DNA from: CAWCKS01 sp963763485
GTDB taxonomy: Bacteria > Pseudomonadota > Alphaproteobacteria > Rhizobiales > Xanthobacteraceae
Assembly: GCA_963763485.1 (NCBI GenBank)
Contig: CAVXOW010000006.1
Location: 434,001 to 498,000 of the forward strand
Direction of reading: 5' to 3'
Length of the DNA: 64,000 bases
Position 1 is the first letter of the stretch. Each line of letters starts with the position of its first letter. The notes beneath the pieces were generated by a model. That model saw only the letters and a program-made list of their open reading frames with translations. It searched no databases and was not told where the DNA came from. Below are positions 28,047-38,071 of this stretch, piece after piece. A program made the translations under genes and the position numbers.

Positions 28047-28904
28047 CTAACGCTCGACCCGTTCCAGCTCGCTGATCAGCTTTGTCAGCGCGTCCGCGAG
28101 CATCGGGCCGCCACACACCGTCAGCCGCTCGGGAATGACGATGCGCTTGTCCGGCGGATACAGTTGCTCGAGCGCGGGATGCAGCAGGAACGCGGTGCCC
28201 TGATCCTCGGCAAAATCGCCTTGGTCCGACAACAGCAGCAAATCCGGCTTCAGGCTGACGATGGTTTCGAGCGAGGCGAACCCGCCGAGCTTGTAGCCGA
28301 GCTGCGACGCTGCGTTCGCAAGCCCGACCGTCGCCAGCAGTGAGCTGGTCAAGCTGTCGCCGCCGGACACCCAGCCGCGCCGCGACAGCGAGAGCACGCG
28401 TAGCGGCTTGCGCGCGACCGCCTCCCTGGCCCGCGCGACCGCCGCGTCAATGCGGGCCACGGCGGCCGCGGCGCGATCCGGATGGCCCGTGATCTCTCCC
28501 ATCCGGACGATCTGCCGCCTGCTATCATCAAGCGAGCGCACCGCATCGAATTCCTCGACGCGAAAGCCCTCGGCCTTGAGCAGCTCGCGCGTCGCCCGCT
28601 TGGTGAAGCGGCCGGCGACCACGAGATCCGGCTTCAGCACGAGCACATCTTCGGCCTCGCCGGACAGTTTTGGGTAGCGGCTGGCCTCCGCCGCAGCCCA
28701 CGACCGCGCCGGATCGCGCGAATAAGGACTGAGACCGGCGATCTGCTCGGGATCGGCGAGTGTCAGCAGGAGCTGGTCGGTGCAGACATTGATCGAGGCG
28801 ATCCGCGGCTGGTCGGCCGCGTGCGTTGGCGTGGCAAGCCCAAGGCAAAAAACCACCATGCCGGCGGCGGCGCACCCCTCGCGGAACCGGCGGGATAATG
28901 GCAT
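28047..28904 (-). CDS. btuF: Vitamin B12 ABC transporter substrate-binding protein (BtuF-like)
   Basis: A periplasmic corrinoid-binding protein of about 285 residues. A signal peptide (GMVVFCLGLATPTHA) follows ATG 28904; ATG 28922 is an alternative. The mature protein starts RIASINVCTDQLLLTLADP, typical of class III (helical backbone) binding proteins such as BtuF, and contains LKPDLVVAGRF and a second LKPDLLLLSDQ half-site. It is divergent from cobC. Ligand assignment rests on the btuB, btuC, btuD and cob context rather than on a unique motif. Confidence 0.87.
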   Translation of the reverse strand: MPLSRRFREGCAAAGMVVFCLGLATPTHAADQPRIASINVCTDQLLLTLADPEQIAGLSPYSRDPARSWAAAEASRYPKLSGEAEDVLVLKPDLVVAGRFTKRATRELLKAEGFRVEEFDAVRSLDDSRRQIVRMGEITGHPDRAAAAVARIDAAVARAREAVARKPLRVLSLSRRGWVSGGDSLTSSLLATVGLANAASQLGYKLGGFASLETIVSLKPDLLLLSDQGDFAEDQGTAFLLHPALEQLYPPDKRIVIPERLTVCGGPMLADALTKLISELERVER

Positions 28905-28913
28905 GACACGCCG

Positions 28914-29885
28914 ATGAAGCATGGCGGTGACCTGAGCGAAGCGATCGCGCAGTTTGGCGGCGCGCCGGAATCCTGGCTCGATCTGTCGACCGGGATCAAC
29001 CCCTGGGCCGTACCCGCGTCCCGGACCTGCCGGCGCCAGCTTGGCAACGCCTGCCGGAGCGCGCGGACGAACGTGAGCTGATCGCAGTTGCACGGACAGC
29101 TTACAACGTTCCCGCCGGCGTCGACATCGCAATCGCTGCCGGCACGCAGGCGCTGATCCAGATGCTGCCGCACGTGATGACGGGCGGTGCCGTCGCAATC
29201 GCCGGGCCGACCTACACCGAGCATGCTGCCGCGTTCGCGCGCGCCGGGCGCAAGGTGCTCTCCATCGGCCTTGACGCACTTCCGTCCAGCGTCACGCATG
29301 CCGTCGTCGTCAATCCCAACAATCCCGATGGGCGCATCACCAACCGCGAGGTCATCGCAGCTGCCGCGCGCCAGCTTGGCAAATGCGGCGGCTGCCTCAT
29401 CGTCGATGAAGCCTTTGCCGATGTCGCGCCGGACTGCAGCGCGATCGAGCTCTGCCACGAGCTTCCGATCGTCGTGCTGCGCTCGTTCGGAAAGTTCTTT
29501 GGCCTTGCCGGGCTGCGGCTCGGCTTCGCGATTGCGCGGCATGATCTCGCTGCCGAGATCGCCGCAGCACTCGGACCCTGGCCGGTCTCCGGCCCAGCGC
29601 TCCACATCGGCCGCGCCGCGTTGTCGAACCAGCAGTGGATCGATGCGACGCGCCAGCGGCTGAAACACGAGGCGAGCCAGCTTGATGCCGTATTGCGCAC
29701 CGCCGGTCTCGAGGTCGCCGGTGGCACCTCGCTGTTTCGCCTCGCGCGCCACCGCGATGCCGCGGCGATCCATACGCGCCTCGCGCAGCACCACATCTGG
29801 ACGCGCAGCTTCGATCATGCGGCTGACCTTCTGCGTTTCGGGCTGCCGCCCGATGCGCGCGCTCTCGTGCGGCTTGGTGCGGCGC

Positions 29886-29911
<26 letters not shown>
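28914..29911 (+). CDS. cobC: L-threonine-O-3-phosphate decarboxylase (frameshifted)
   Basis: A PLP enzyme (CobC; CobD in Salmonella) supplying aminopropanol phosphate for CbiB. It starts at ATG 28914 with MKHGGDLSEAIAQFGG and DLSTGINPW, diagnostic of the family. Near 29006-29020 the frame changes; the continuation reads APAWQRLPERADERELI and then AAGTQALIQMLP. Further on are NPNNPDGR, VDEAFAD and SFGKFFGLAGLRLG with the PLP-binding Lys. The span is 3n+2 bases, so one base is missing or two are extra. The joined length of about 332 residues is right for the family. Confidence 0.86.
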
Positions 29912-30661
<750 letters not shown>

Positions 30662-30665
<4 letters not shown>

Positions 30666-31688
30666 GCCACGCCTCCCCCGAGCGCCCGCCGCTCACGCAC
30701 GATCAGGTAGAGGAAGAACGGAACGCCGATCATCGCGGTGAGCACGCCGACCTTGATATCGGTGGTCGACGGAATGATCCGAACGCCAATGTCGGAGGCG
30801 AGCAGCAGCGCGGCACCGGTCAACGCGCTCGGCAGCAGAAGGCGCGCCGGGTCGTGGCCGATCAGCGGCCGCATCAAATGCGGTGCGACAAGCCCGATGA
30901 AGCCGATCGCGCCTGAGACTGCGACCGCCCCGCCGACGCCGAGCGCGACGCCAGCAATCACCGAAAAGCGCAGCCGCGCGACATCGACGCCAAGCGTTTC
31001 GGCGGTCTCCTCGCCAAGACTGAGCACGCGGAACGCATTGCGGCCGCTCCACAGGATCACGGCACCGGCCACGATGAACGGCAGCGCCAGCACCACATGG
31101 CGGAAGCTGCGATCCTCCAGCGACCCGAGCAGCCAAAAACTGATTTCCAGCGCCGCGAACGGATTGGATGACAGGTTCAGCACCAGCGAGGTCGCAGCGC
31201 CCGCAAGGCTCGAGATCGCAAGCCCCGCGAGAATGAGCAGCAACAGCCCCGCATTGCGGCCGGCGACCGCGAGCAGCACGAACACCGAGGCGAACGATGC
31301 CGCGATCGCCGCAAGCCGGCAGCACGAACGAGCGCACGTCGGCGAGGCCGAGCGCGATCATCAGCACCGCGCCGAACGCCGCCGCCTGCGGCGCGCCGAA
31401 CAGCGACGGCGATGCCAGCGGATTGCGGAGCAGGCCCTGCAGCGCGGCACCCGAGAGCCCCAGGATCGCGCCGATCGCGAGCGCCAGGATCGCGCGCGGC
31501 AGGCGAATCTCCTGCACGATGATGCGGTACTCCTCGCGCCCCTGCCCGAACAGCGCTTCAGCGACGGTCGACGGCGCAAGCCGCACCGGGCCGACGCCAA
31601 GCGACAGCAGGAAAAACAATGCCACCAACAGGACCAGCGCAGCGACGACCAACGCGCGCCGGCTCGTCGTCTTGGAAGCTGTCACCAT
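30662..31688 (-). CDS. btuC: Vitamin B12 ABC transporter permease, FecCD family (frameshifted)
   Basis: This is the inner-membrane permease of the corrinoid importer. From ATG 31688 (MVTASKTTSRR) the first part includes EIRLPRAILALAIGA and GLLRNPLASPSLFG, hallmarks of FecCD permeases, up to VRSFVLPA. The second part, in the next frame, runs from AAIAASFASVFVLL through SFWLLGSLEDRSF, VAPHLMRPLIGHD and ASDIGVRIIP. The break is one extra base at about 31313-31315 (GGCT-T-GCGG on the coding strand), and the span is 3n+1. The joined length of about 341 residues matches the family. Confidence 0.88.
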
Positions 31689-33625
31689 GTCGCGTCGATG
31701 CCACCGTAGAAGGCCATGCCGGTTGTACCGTAGTTGAAGACCTCCTGGTAACGCGTGTCGAAGATATTTTCGCCGCGCGCAAACACCTTCCAGGTCTGGT
31801 CGATCTTGTAGGAGACATAGAGGTCGGTGCGGGCATAGGCCGACAGCGGCAGGGTCTCGCCATTGCCGCTGAAGCGCTTCGACACCAGCACCACACGCGG
31901 CTCGATCAGCCATTGCGGCGTCGGCATGAAGTCGAGCGCAAGGTTCAGCACGTGCTCGGGCCGCCGCTGCAGCACGAGTCCGGTGGAGAGATCGCGGGCG
32001 CGCAGGTTGGTGTAGGCCATCCGCAAGTCGAGATAGGCCGGAACCAGTTGCACGGTTGATTCGACCTCGAGCCCCGAGGTCGCGGCCCGCGTCACGTTGA
32101 AGTAGTGCATGCTGACGGTGTCGAAATCGATCAGGTTCTTCAGCCGATTGGAGAAGCCGGTCACCGACAAGGTCACGCGGCCGTCGAACAAGGTCTGGTC
32201 GACACCGCCGTCATAGCCAAAGCTCTGCTCTGGCCGCAGCGTTGGCGTGCCGAAGCTCGAATAGAGCTGGTAGAGCGACGGCGCCTTGGCGCCGGTCGCG
32301 GCGCTGGCGCGCAGCTTGGTGCCGGTCTCAGGCAACAGATAGGCGGCGGTCGCACGCCAGGTCTCGAACCGGTTCGTTCCAACCACATCGTCGACACGGC
32401 CACCGAGCGACAGATTGAGCCGCTCGAACAGCGGCAGTTGATAGAGCCCGAACAGGCTGCGCGTCTCCTGCCGTGGAGCAAGAGTCAGCATGCGCGGCGA
32501 GAAGGTCGGCAACAGGTTGGTGTTGTAGAGTGTGGCGCTCTCCTGCTCTTCCCTGGCGCCATAGGTCAGCGTGCCGAACGCACCGGCCCGGAAGATGCCC
32601 TGATACTCGGCGCCAACCCGGTCGCCGATGAAATCGGAGATCGTCGAGGTTGTGTCCTTCGGCAGCGTGTCCTTGAAATAGGAGACGTCGTGGAACGAGC
32701 GGTCGCTGCGGTTGGCAAAGGTCGTGAGGCTGTGGGTCCAGCGGCCTTCGAAGGTATCGACCGCGGCGTTGACGTTCGCCTGGCTGTACTGCTTGGTCGA
32801 GAACGACGGCGTCTGGGTCGGGAATGCGCCAAAACCCGCGTCGTAGTTGGCGCGGGTATAATTGGAGAGCAGGCCGGCATTGAAGCGAACGCCGTCTCCC
32901 GCGTCGTAGCCGGCGCGCGCCGAGCCGCTGAGCCGGTTGTACGGGTCGATCTCCATATGCGGGAACAGACCTTCCAGCGCCGGCGCCCGGAAGCCGTAAG
33001 CCGAAAAGCTGTCGCTATGGATGCCGCTCCCGGTGACGGCGTAGGACCAAGGCCCCTGCGATCCTGCCGTCGAGCCGGACAACGCGCCCGTGCCATAGGT
33101 GCCGGCCTCGGCACGCAGATTGCTAACCGCAGGCCCGCCGCCCTTCTTCGTGATGATATTGATGACGCCGCCGATCGCGTCCGAGCCGTACAGCGCGCTC
33201 TGCGGCCCGCGCAGCACTTCGACGCGTTCGATGGTACCGGCCGGAAACATCGAGAAGTCGAAATCGGCGCCGGGCGCGGTCGGATCGTTGGCGCGGACGC
33301 CGTCGATCAGGACCAGCGTCTGCCCGGAATTGGCGCCGCGCAGCCGCACGCTCGTGGCACGGCCTGGGCCGCCCGTCTCGGTGATGTCGAGACCGGGGAC
33401 GCTACGCAACGCGTCGACCAGCGATCCCGGATTGCTTTGCGTGATCGACTTGCCATCGACGACACTGATGGCGCTGGCCGTATTGGTGATCGGCTCGGCG
33501 GAGCGATCCGCCGTGACCACCGTGACGGGAAGCTGATTGGCAATTTTGTGCGTGCGCGCGGTCGCGAACGCAAACAGCGCAAGACAGCCTGCCGCAATAC
33601 CGGCACGGCCCTTCAAGATGTTCAT
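31682..33625 (-). CDS. btuB: TonB-dependent vitamin B12 receptor
   Basis: An outer-membrane receptor of about 647 residues. A signal peptide (AGIAAGCLALFAFATA) follows ATG 33625. The plug domain starts with the TonB-box-like region before VTVVTADRS and has VDALRSVPGLDITETGG and RGPQSALYGSDAIGGVINI. The beta-barrel ends in a C-terminal aromatic residue (GGIDATW). ATG 33625 is chosen because further upstream the frame lies inside the riboswitch. The riboswitch and the btuCD genes support corrinoid as ligand. Confidence 0.93.
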   Translation of the reverse strand: MNILKGRAGIAAGCLALFAFATARTHKIANQLPVTVVTADRSAEPITNTASAISVVDGKSITQSNPGSLVDALRSVPGLDITETGGPGRATSVRLRGANSGQTLVLIDGVRANDPTAPGADFDFSMFPAGTIERVEVLRGPQSALYGSDAIGGVINIITKKGGGPAVSNLRAEAGTYGTGALSGSTAGSQGPWSYAVTGSGIHSDSFSAYGFRAPALEGLFPHMEIDPYNRLSGSARAGYDAGDGVRFNAGLLSNYTRANYDAGFGAFPTQTPSFSTKQYSQANVNAAVDTFEGRWTHSLTTFANRSDRSFHDVSYFKDTLPKDTTSTISDFIGDRVGAEYQGIFRAGAFGTLTYGAREEQESATLYNTNLLPTFSPRMLTLAPRQETRSLFGLYQLPLFERLNLSLGGRVDDVVGTNRFETWRATAAYLLPETGTKLRASAATGAKAPSLYQLYSSFGTPTLRPEQSFGYDGGVDQTLFDGRVTLSVTGFSNRLKNLIDFDTVSMHYFNVTRAATSGLEVESTVQLVPAYLDLRMAYTNLRARDLSTGLVLQRRPEHVLNLALDFMPTPQWLIEPRVVLVSKRFSGNGETLPLSAYARTDLYVSYKIDQTWKVFARGENIFDTRYQEVFNYGTTGMAFYGGIDATW

Positions 33626-33671
33626 AAATACCCCTTCTGCCGACCCACCGTCGTGCATGTTTGACCATGTC

Positions 33672-33847
33672 AGCGGCCGGTCTCCTGGCTCGCGGTCGTT
33701 GTCCCGATCCGCCTTCCCGGACGCCGGGGTTGGCATCCAGTGGCTCGAATGGATCGCGGACGACCGCTCACAGTTGCGGGGGCAGCTGCGGCATTGGGCT
33801 TGAAGGCCCGCACCGCATTCCCGTTTCACCTCTCTCGCGAGAGGCAC
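33672..33847 (-). ncRNA. Cobalamin (B12) riboswitch upstream of btuB
   Basis: On the minus strand the conserved elements occur in order: GAGAGGTGAAACGGGAATGC, GCTGCCCCCGCAACTGTGAG, GCCACTGG, CCGGGAAGGCGG and GAGCCAGGAGACCGGCCGCT. A terminal inverted repeat (CTCTCGCGAGAG) is at the 5' side. The 3' end lies about 50 bases from the btuB ATG. Adenosylcobalamin should repress btuB and probably the transporter genes behind it. Confidence 0.93.
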
Positions 33848-33905
33848 CGTTGACGACGGCAACACAATCATATCGCCGTCGTGAGTGCAATCCGGATTTC
33901 CTTGC

Positions 33906-33954
33906 GAGCATGATCCGGAAAAGTAGCTGCCGGTTTTCCGAACAGATCATGCTC
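33906..33954. repeat. Dispersed hairpin repeat containing GCATGATCCGGAAAAGT (second copy)
   Basis: Perfect 10-base arms GAGCATGATC (33906-33915) and GATCATGCTC (33945-33954) enclose CGGAAAAGT and a CCGGTTTTCCG inner stem. The same core occurs at 16123-16200. It lies between the btuB riboswitch and the divergent M20 gene. Confidence 0.8.
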
Positions 33955-34063
33955 AAACAAAAACCCGGAGCGCGACGGAATTTCTGCAAATCCCATCGCG
34001 CTCTGGACTGCATCGATCCCGGATGCGATATTTTCGCTGCCGCCGGACGCAGGGATACCGAAC

Positions 34064-35542
34064 ATGCCCACCATTGAACGCATCAACAGCTACCAGGATG
34101 AACTGGTCGCGATCCGCCACGATCTGCATGCGCATCCGGAGATCGGCTTCGAGGAGCATCGCACCTCCGACATCGTGGCGAAGCTCCTGGAAGGCTGGGG
34201 CATCAAGGTGCATCGCGGGCTTGGCGGCACCGGCGTGGTCGGCGAGCTGACCGGCAAGCACAACGGCAACAAGCGCATTGGGCTCCGCGCCGACATGGAC
34301 GCGCTGCCGATCCTCGAGCAGACCGGCCTGCCCTATGCCTCGAAATATCCCGGCAAGATGCACGCCTGCGGCCATGACGGCCACACCACGATGCTGCTTG
34401 GCGCGGCGCGCTATCTCGCCGAGACGCGCGACTTCGCCGGCACCGCCGTGTTCGTGTTTCAGCCGGCGGAAGAAGGTCTCGGCGGCGCCCGCGCCATGCT
34501 GAAGGACGGACTGTTCGAGAAATTCCCGTGCGATGAAATCTACGGCATGCACAACGCGCCGAACCGCATGCCGGGTCGCGTTTCGGTATTTCCGGGTGCT
34601 GCGATGGCCGGCGCCGACTTCTTCGACATCACCGTGAAGGGCCACGGCAGCCACGGCGCGCGTCCGCAGGAATCGCGTGATCCGATCATCGTGGTGACCG
34701 CGATCACGCAGGCGCTGCAGACCATCGTCAGCCGCAACGTGCATCCGCAGCAAGCTGCGGTGGTGTCAGTAACGCAGATTCACGCAGGTGCGGCGTATAA
34801 CGTGATCCCGGCGGAAGCCGTGATCTCGGGCACCGTGCGCGCGTTCTCCGACAACGTGCGCGCGCAGGTGAAGAAGCGCATGACCGAACTCGCCAACGGC
34901 ATTGCGGCTGCGTTTGACGTCGAGGTCAAGGTCGACATCCGCGACGTCTTCACCGTGCTGGAGAACCATCCCGAGCAGACCGACGCTTACGCCGACGCGG
35001 CGCGCGAGATTGCCGGCGCCGACAACGTCTCGACCAGGCCGGAGCCGGTCATGGGCTCGGAGGATTTTGCCGACATGCTGCGCGCCATTCCCGGCGCCTA
35101 TTGCTGGGTCGGCCATTCCGGCGCGAAGCCGGTGCACAATCCGGAATACACGTTTGACGACGCCATGATCCCGCTCGGGGCGAGCGTGATGGCGCGGATC
35201 GTCGAGAAGCGGCTGAAGGCGACGACGGGAGCGTATGCGTCGGTCCGCGGAAGGCGGATATTCCCTCCCCGCCCCTCAAAAAATTTGAGCGAAAACCGCC
35301 GCTTGGGCCGCGAACGGCGGTTGGCGCGCGGGTCGTCCTGTGATGAACTCCGCCCCGCATGGCAGAGATCAAACCGTCCCCCTTCACCACCCGCCCGCAG
35401 ATCGACGGCACCTTTGGTGTCGTCACCTCGACGCACTGGATCGCCACCGCGGTCGGCATGTCGATCCTGGAGAAAGGCGGCAACGCCTTCGATGCCGCGG
35501 TCGCCACCGCCTTCACGCTGCAGGTCGTGGAACCGCATCTGA
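34064..35542 (+). CDS. M20D amidohydrolase, hippurate/amino-acid N-deacylase-like (anomalous C-terminus)
   Basis: A zinc amidohydrolase that removes acyl groups from N-acyl amino acids. Family landmarks are IRHDLHAHPEIGFEE, RADMDALPILEQTG, HACGHDGHTTMLLGAA, FQPAEEGLGGA and a C-terminal MGSEDFADML. Members normally end about residue 390; here the frame runs to 492. The extra ~100 residues (basic, Arg/Ser/Pro-rich) overlap the first 184 bases of the next gene. Probably the genuine C-terminus is near VEKRLKA (about 35220) and an indel removed the stop. The start ATG follows a weak GACGCAGGGA. Confidence 0.85.
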   Translation: MPTIERINSYQDELVAIRHDLHAHPEIGFEEHRTSDIVAKLLEGWGIKVHRGLGGTGVVGELTGKHNGNKRIGLRADMDALPILEQTGLPYASKYPGKMHACGHDGHTTMLLGAARYLAETRDFAGTAVFVFQPAEEGLGGARAMLKDGLFEKFPCDEIYGMHNAPNRMPGRVSVFPGAAMAGADFFDITVKGHGSHGARPQESRDPIIVVTAITQALQTIVSRNVHPQQAAVVSVTQIHAGAAYNVIPAEAVISGTVRAFSDNVRAQVKKRMTELANGIAAAFDVEVKVDIRDVFTVLENHPEQTDAYADAAREIAGADNVSTRPEPVMGSEDFADMLRAIPGAYCWVGHSGAKPVHNPEYTFDDAMIPLGASVMARIVEKRLKATTGAYASVRGRRIFPPRPSKNLSENRRLGRERRLARGSSCDELRPAWQRSNRPPSPPARRSTAPLVSSPRRTGSPPRSACRSWRKAATPSMPRSPPPSRCRSWNRI

Positions 35543-37183
35543 ACGGCCCCGGCGGCGAAGTCCCGATCGTCCTGCATGACACGAGGCGCGGCCGCACCGA
35601 AGTGATTTGCGGCCAGGGCCCGGCGCCGGCAGGCGCAACCATCAAGCACTACCGCAGCGAAGGCCTCGACATGGTGCCCGGCACCGGCCTGCTCGCCGCC
35701 TGCGTTCCCGGCGCGTTCGAGACCTGGATGCTGCTGTTGCGCGACTATGGCACGATGCGGCTTGCCGACGTCTTGAGCCCTGCGATCGCTTACGCCCAAA
35801 ACGGCTATCCCGTGATTGAGCGTATCAGCCTCGCCATCTCCACGGTCGAGCAGCTGTTCCGCCAACACTGGCCGACCTCGGCCGCGGTTTATCTGCCCGA
35901 TGGCAAGATCCCTGCGACCGGCACGCTCTTCACCAACAAGACGATGGCCGCGACCTACGCGCGCATCCTGCGCGACGCCGAAAGCGTGTGGCGATCGCAC
36001 AGCCCAAATCGAGCGCGCGCGAAAAAGCTGGTCGCACGGTTTTGTCGCCGAGGCGATCGATCACTTCTGCCGGACACAGGAGGTGCTCGACGTCTCGGGT
36101 AACCGCCATCGCGGCGTGCTGACCGCGCAGGATATGGCCACGTGGCAACCGCGCATCGAAGAGCCACTCACCTACAATTACGGCCGCTACACCGTTTGCA
36201 AGCCCGGCGCCTGGAGCCAGGGACCGGTGATGTTGCAGCAGCTCGCGCTGCTGAAAGGCTTTGATCTCAATCGCCTCGATCCGACCGGAGACGAATTCGT
36301 TCACGTGCAGGTCGAAGCCGCCAAGCTCGCGTATGCCGATCGCGAAACGTTTTACGGCGATCCCGACTTCGCCAGCGTGCCGATGACGGTTCTGTTGTCG
36401 GATGCCTACAACAACGAACGGCGCAAGCTGATTTCGGATCGCGCGTCACACGAGTTCCAGCCGGGATCGGTCGAGGGATATGGCGCCGTCATCAAGATCC
36501 GCCGCGCCAAAGGCCCCCTCGCCGGCGCAACGGGGGCCGGCGAGCCGACCACCGGATCAATGGGCGCGGGTGAGCCGACCGTCGGGCGCATGGGCGAGGT
36601 GCGCGGCGACACCGTGCACTTCGACATCATCGACCAGGCCGGCAACATGATCTCGGCAACGCCGTCGGGCGGCTGGCTGCAATCTTCGCCCGTGATTCCC
36701 GAGCTCGGCTTCGGCCTCGGCAGCCGCGCGCAAATGTTCTGGCTCGACGAGAACCATCCGGCGGCGCTGGCGCCGGGCAAACGGCCGCGCACGACGCTGA
36801 GCCCCGGCCTCGCGCTGCGCGACGGCGAACCGTACCTCGCCTGGGGCACACCCGGCGGCGATCAGCAGGACCAGTGGGCGACGCAATTCTTTCTGCGCCA
36901 CGTCCACGCCGGGATGAACCTGCAGGAAGCGATCGACGCGCCGGCCTGGCACTCCGAACATTTCCCGATCTCGTTCTGGCCGCGCACCGCGCGCCCCGGC
37001 GTCCTCGTCACCGAAGGCCGCCTGCCGCGGGCCACCACCGACGCATTGACGGCACGCGGCCACATCGTCGAGCGCGGCGGCGACTGGACCGAGGGCCGCC
37101 TCACCGCCGCGTCGAAGGTCGGCCAGCTCCGTCACGCCGCCGCCAACCCACGCGGCAACCAGGCCTACGCCGCGGGACGGTAG
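35359..37183 (+). CDS. Gamma-glutamyltransferase-like Ntn hydrolase (frameshifted)
   Basis: A GGT-family enzyme that transfers or hydrolyses gamma-glutamyl groups after self-cleavage. It starts at ATG 35359 (MAEIKPSPF). It shows GGNAFDAAVATAFTLQVVEP and NGPGGEVPIV, changes frame near 35985-35996, and continues GDRTAQIERARKSW and FVAEAIDHF. The nucleophile Thr is in GDTVHFD, followed by RPRTTLSPGLAL and GTPGGDQQ. The span is 3n+1, one extra base. Joined length is about 607 residues. There is no clear signal peptide, so a cytoplasmic enzyme is likely. A tandem GAGEPT repeat precedes the catalytic Thr. Confidence 0.88.
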
Positions 37184-37198
37184 CCAAATGAATTCTCC

Positions 37199-37303
37199 GT
37201 TCATTCCCGCGAAAGCGGGAATCCAGTCCAAAAGAAAATGGCGACCAATGCCAGCTTCCCTTGTCTGGCAAAGACTGGGTCCCCGCTTCCGCGGGGACGA
37301 ACG
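37199..37303. repeat. Dispersed repeat, copy 1 (TTCCCGCGAAAGCGGGAATCCAG family)
   Basis: This starts with a hairpin CATTCCCGCGAAAGCGGGAATCCAG and ends with a second hairpin TCCCCGCTTCCGCGGGGA. A second copy lies at 42865-42967 in the same orientation, about 5.7 kb away in the same operon. It sits between the GGT and DUF1028 genes and extends the DUF1028 frame falsely upstream. Confidence 0.85.
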
Positions 37304-37345
37304 GGGGGTAAAGAGTCCAATCCGGCAATCAATCAGGATCCGCGC

Positions 37346-38071
37346 ATGACCTGGTCGATCATCGCCCACGACAAACAGACCGGCCAATTCGGCATCGCGG
37401 TTGCGACAAAGTTCTTCGCGGTCGGCGCGCGCGTTCCCAACATCGTGGCCGGCGTCGGCGCCATCGCGACCCAGGCGATGGTCAATCCGTACTACGGCAT
37501 TGACGGCGTGGAGCTGTTGAAGATCGGCATCGAGCCGCAATCGATCATCGACGCTCTGACCGCGCGCGATCCCGGCCGCGAGCATCGCCAAGTCCATGTG
37601 ATGGACGCCTCGGGGAAGATCGCGCAATACACCGGGCGCGAGTGCATCGACTGGTGCGGCAGCGTCAGGGGCGAGAGCTTTTCCATCGCCGGCAACATGC
37701 TGGCGGGCGCGCAGGTTCTGGACGAGACCGCCGCGGCGCTTCGCGCCAATAGTTCGTTGCCGCTGCCCCGCCGCTTGATCGCGGCGTTGATGGCGGGCGA
37801 AGCCGCCGGCGGTGACAAGCGCGGCAAGCAGTCGGCGGCGCTCGCGATCTACGGCAAGGAAGAGTGGTCCGAGCTCAGCCTGCGCGTCGACGATCACGAG
37901 GACCCGCTCGCCGAGCTTGCCCGACTCGAACGCGTCAGCCACGAGCGCTGGGTGCATTTCCGGCAGTTCATGCCGACGCGCGCGAACCCCGGCGGCATCA
38001 CCGATCGCGCATTGATTGACGCTACCGTCGCCAAAGCTTTGGCCGAGCAAGACGCCGCCAGGAGCAAATGA
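37346..38071 (+). CDS. DUF1028 (Ntn-hydrolase-like) protein
   Basis: A 241-residue soluble protein of the DUF1028 family, known to have an Ntn-hydrolase-like fold. ATG 37346 (MTWSIIAHD) is chosen because the family starts with this TWSIIAxD strand; the frame upstream is repeat sequence. Landmarks are GIAVATKFFAVGARVP, GAIATQAMVNPYYG, DASGKIAQYTGREC and FSIAGNMLAG. Enzymatic activity is not established. It lies between a gamma-glutamyltransferase and the ATPases of a peptide importer, suggesting peptide processing. Its stop overlaps the next start (ATGA). Confidence 0.9.
   Translation: MTWSIIAHDKQTGQFGIAVATKFFAVGARVPNIVAGVGAIATQAMVNPYYGIDGVELLKIGIEPQSIIDALTARDPGREHRQVHVMDASGKIAQYTGRECIDWCGSVRGESFSIAGNMLAGAQVLDETAAALRANSSLPLPRRLIAALMAGEAAGGDKRGKQSAALAIYGKEEWSELSLRVDDHEDPLAELARLERVSHERWVHFRQFMPTRANPGGITDRALIDATVAKALAEQDAARSK

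Noticed and set aside
36557..38050. 497-codon open frame on the minus strand
   Set aside because: Antisense to the GGT-like and DUF1028 genes and running through a dispersed repeat; no motif.
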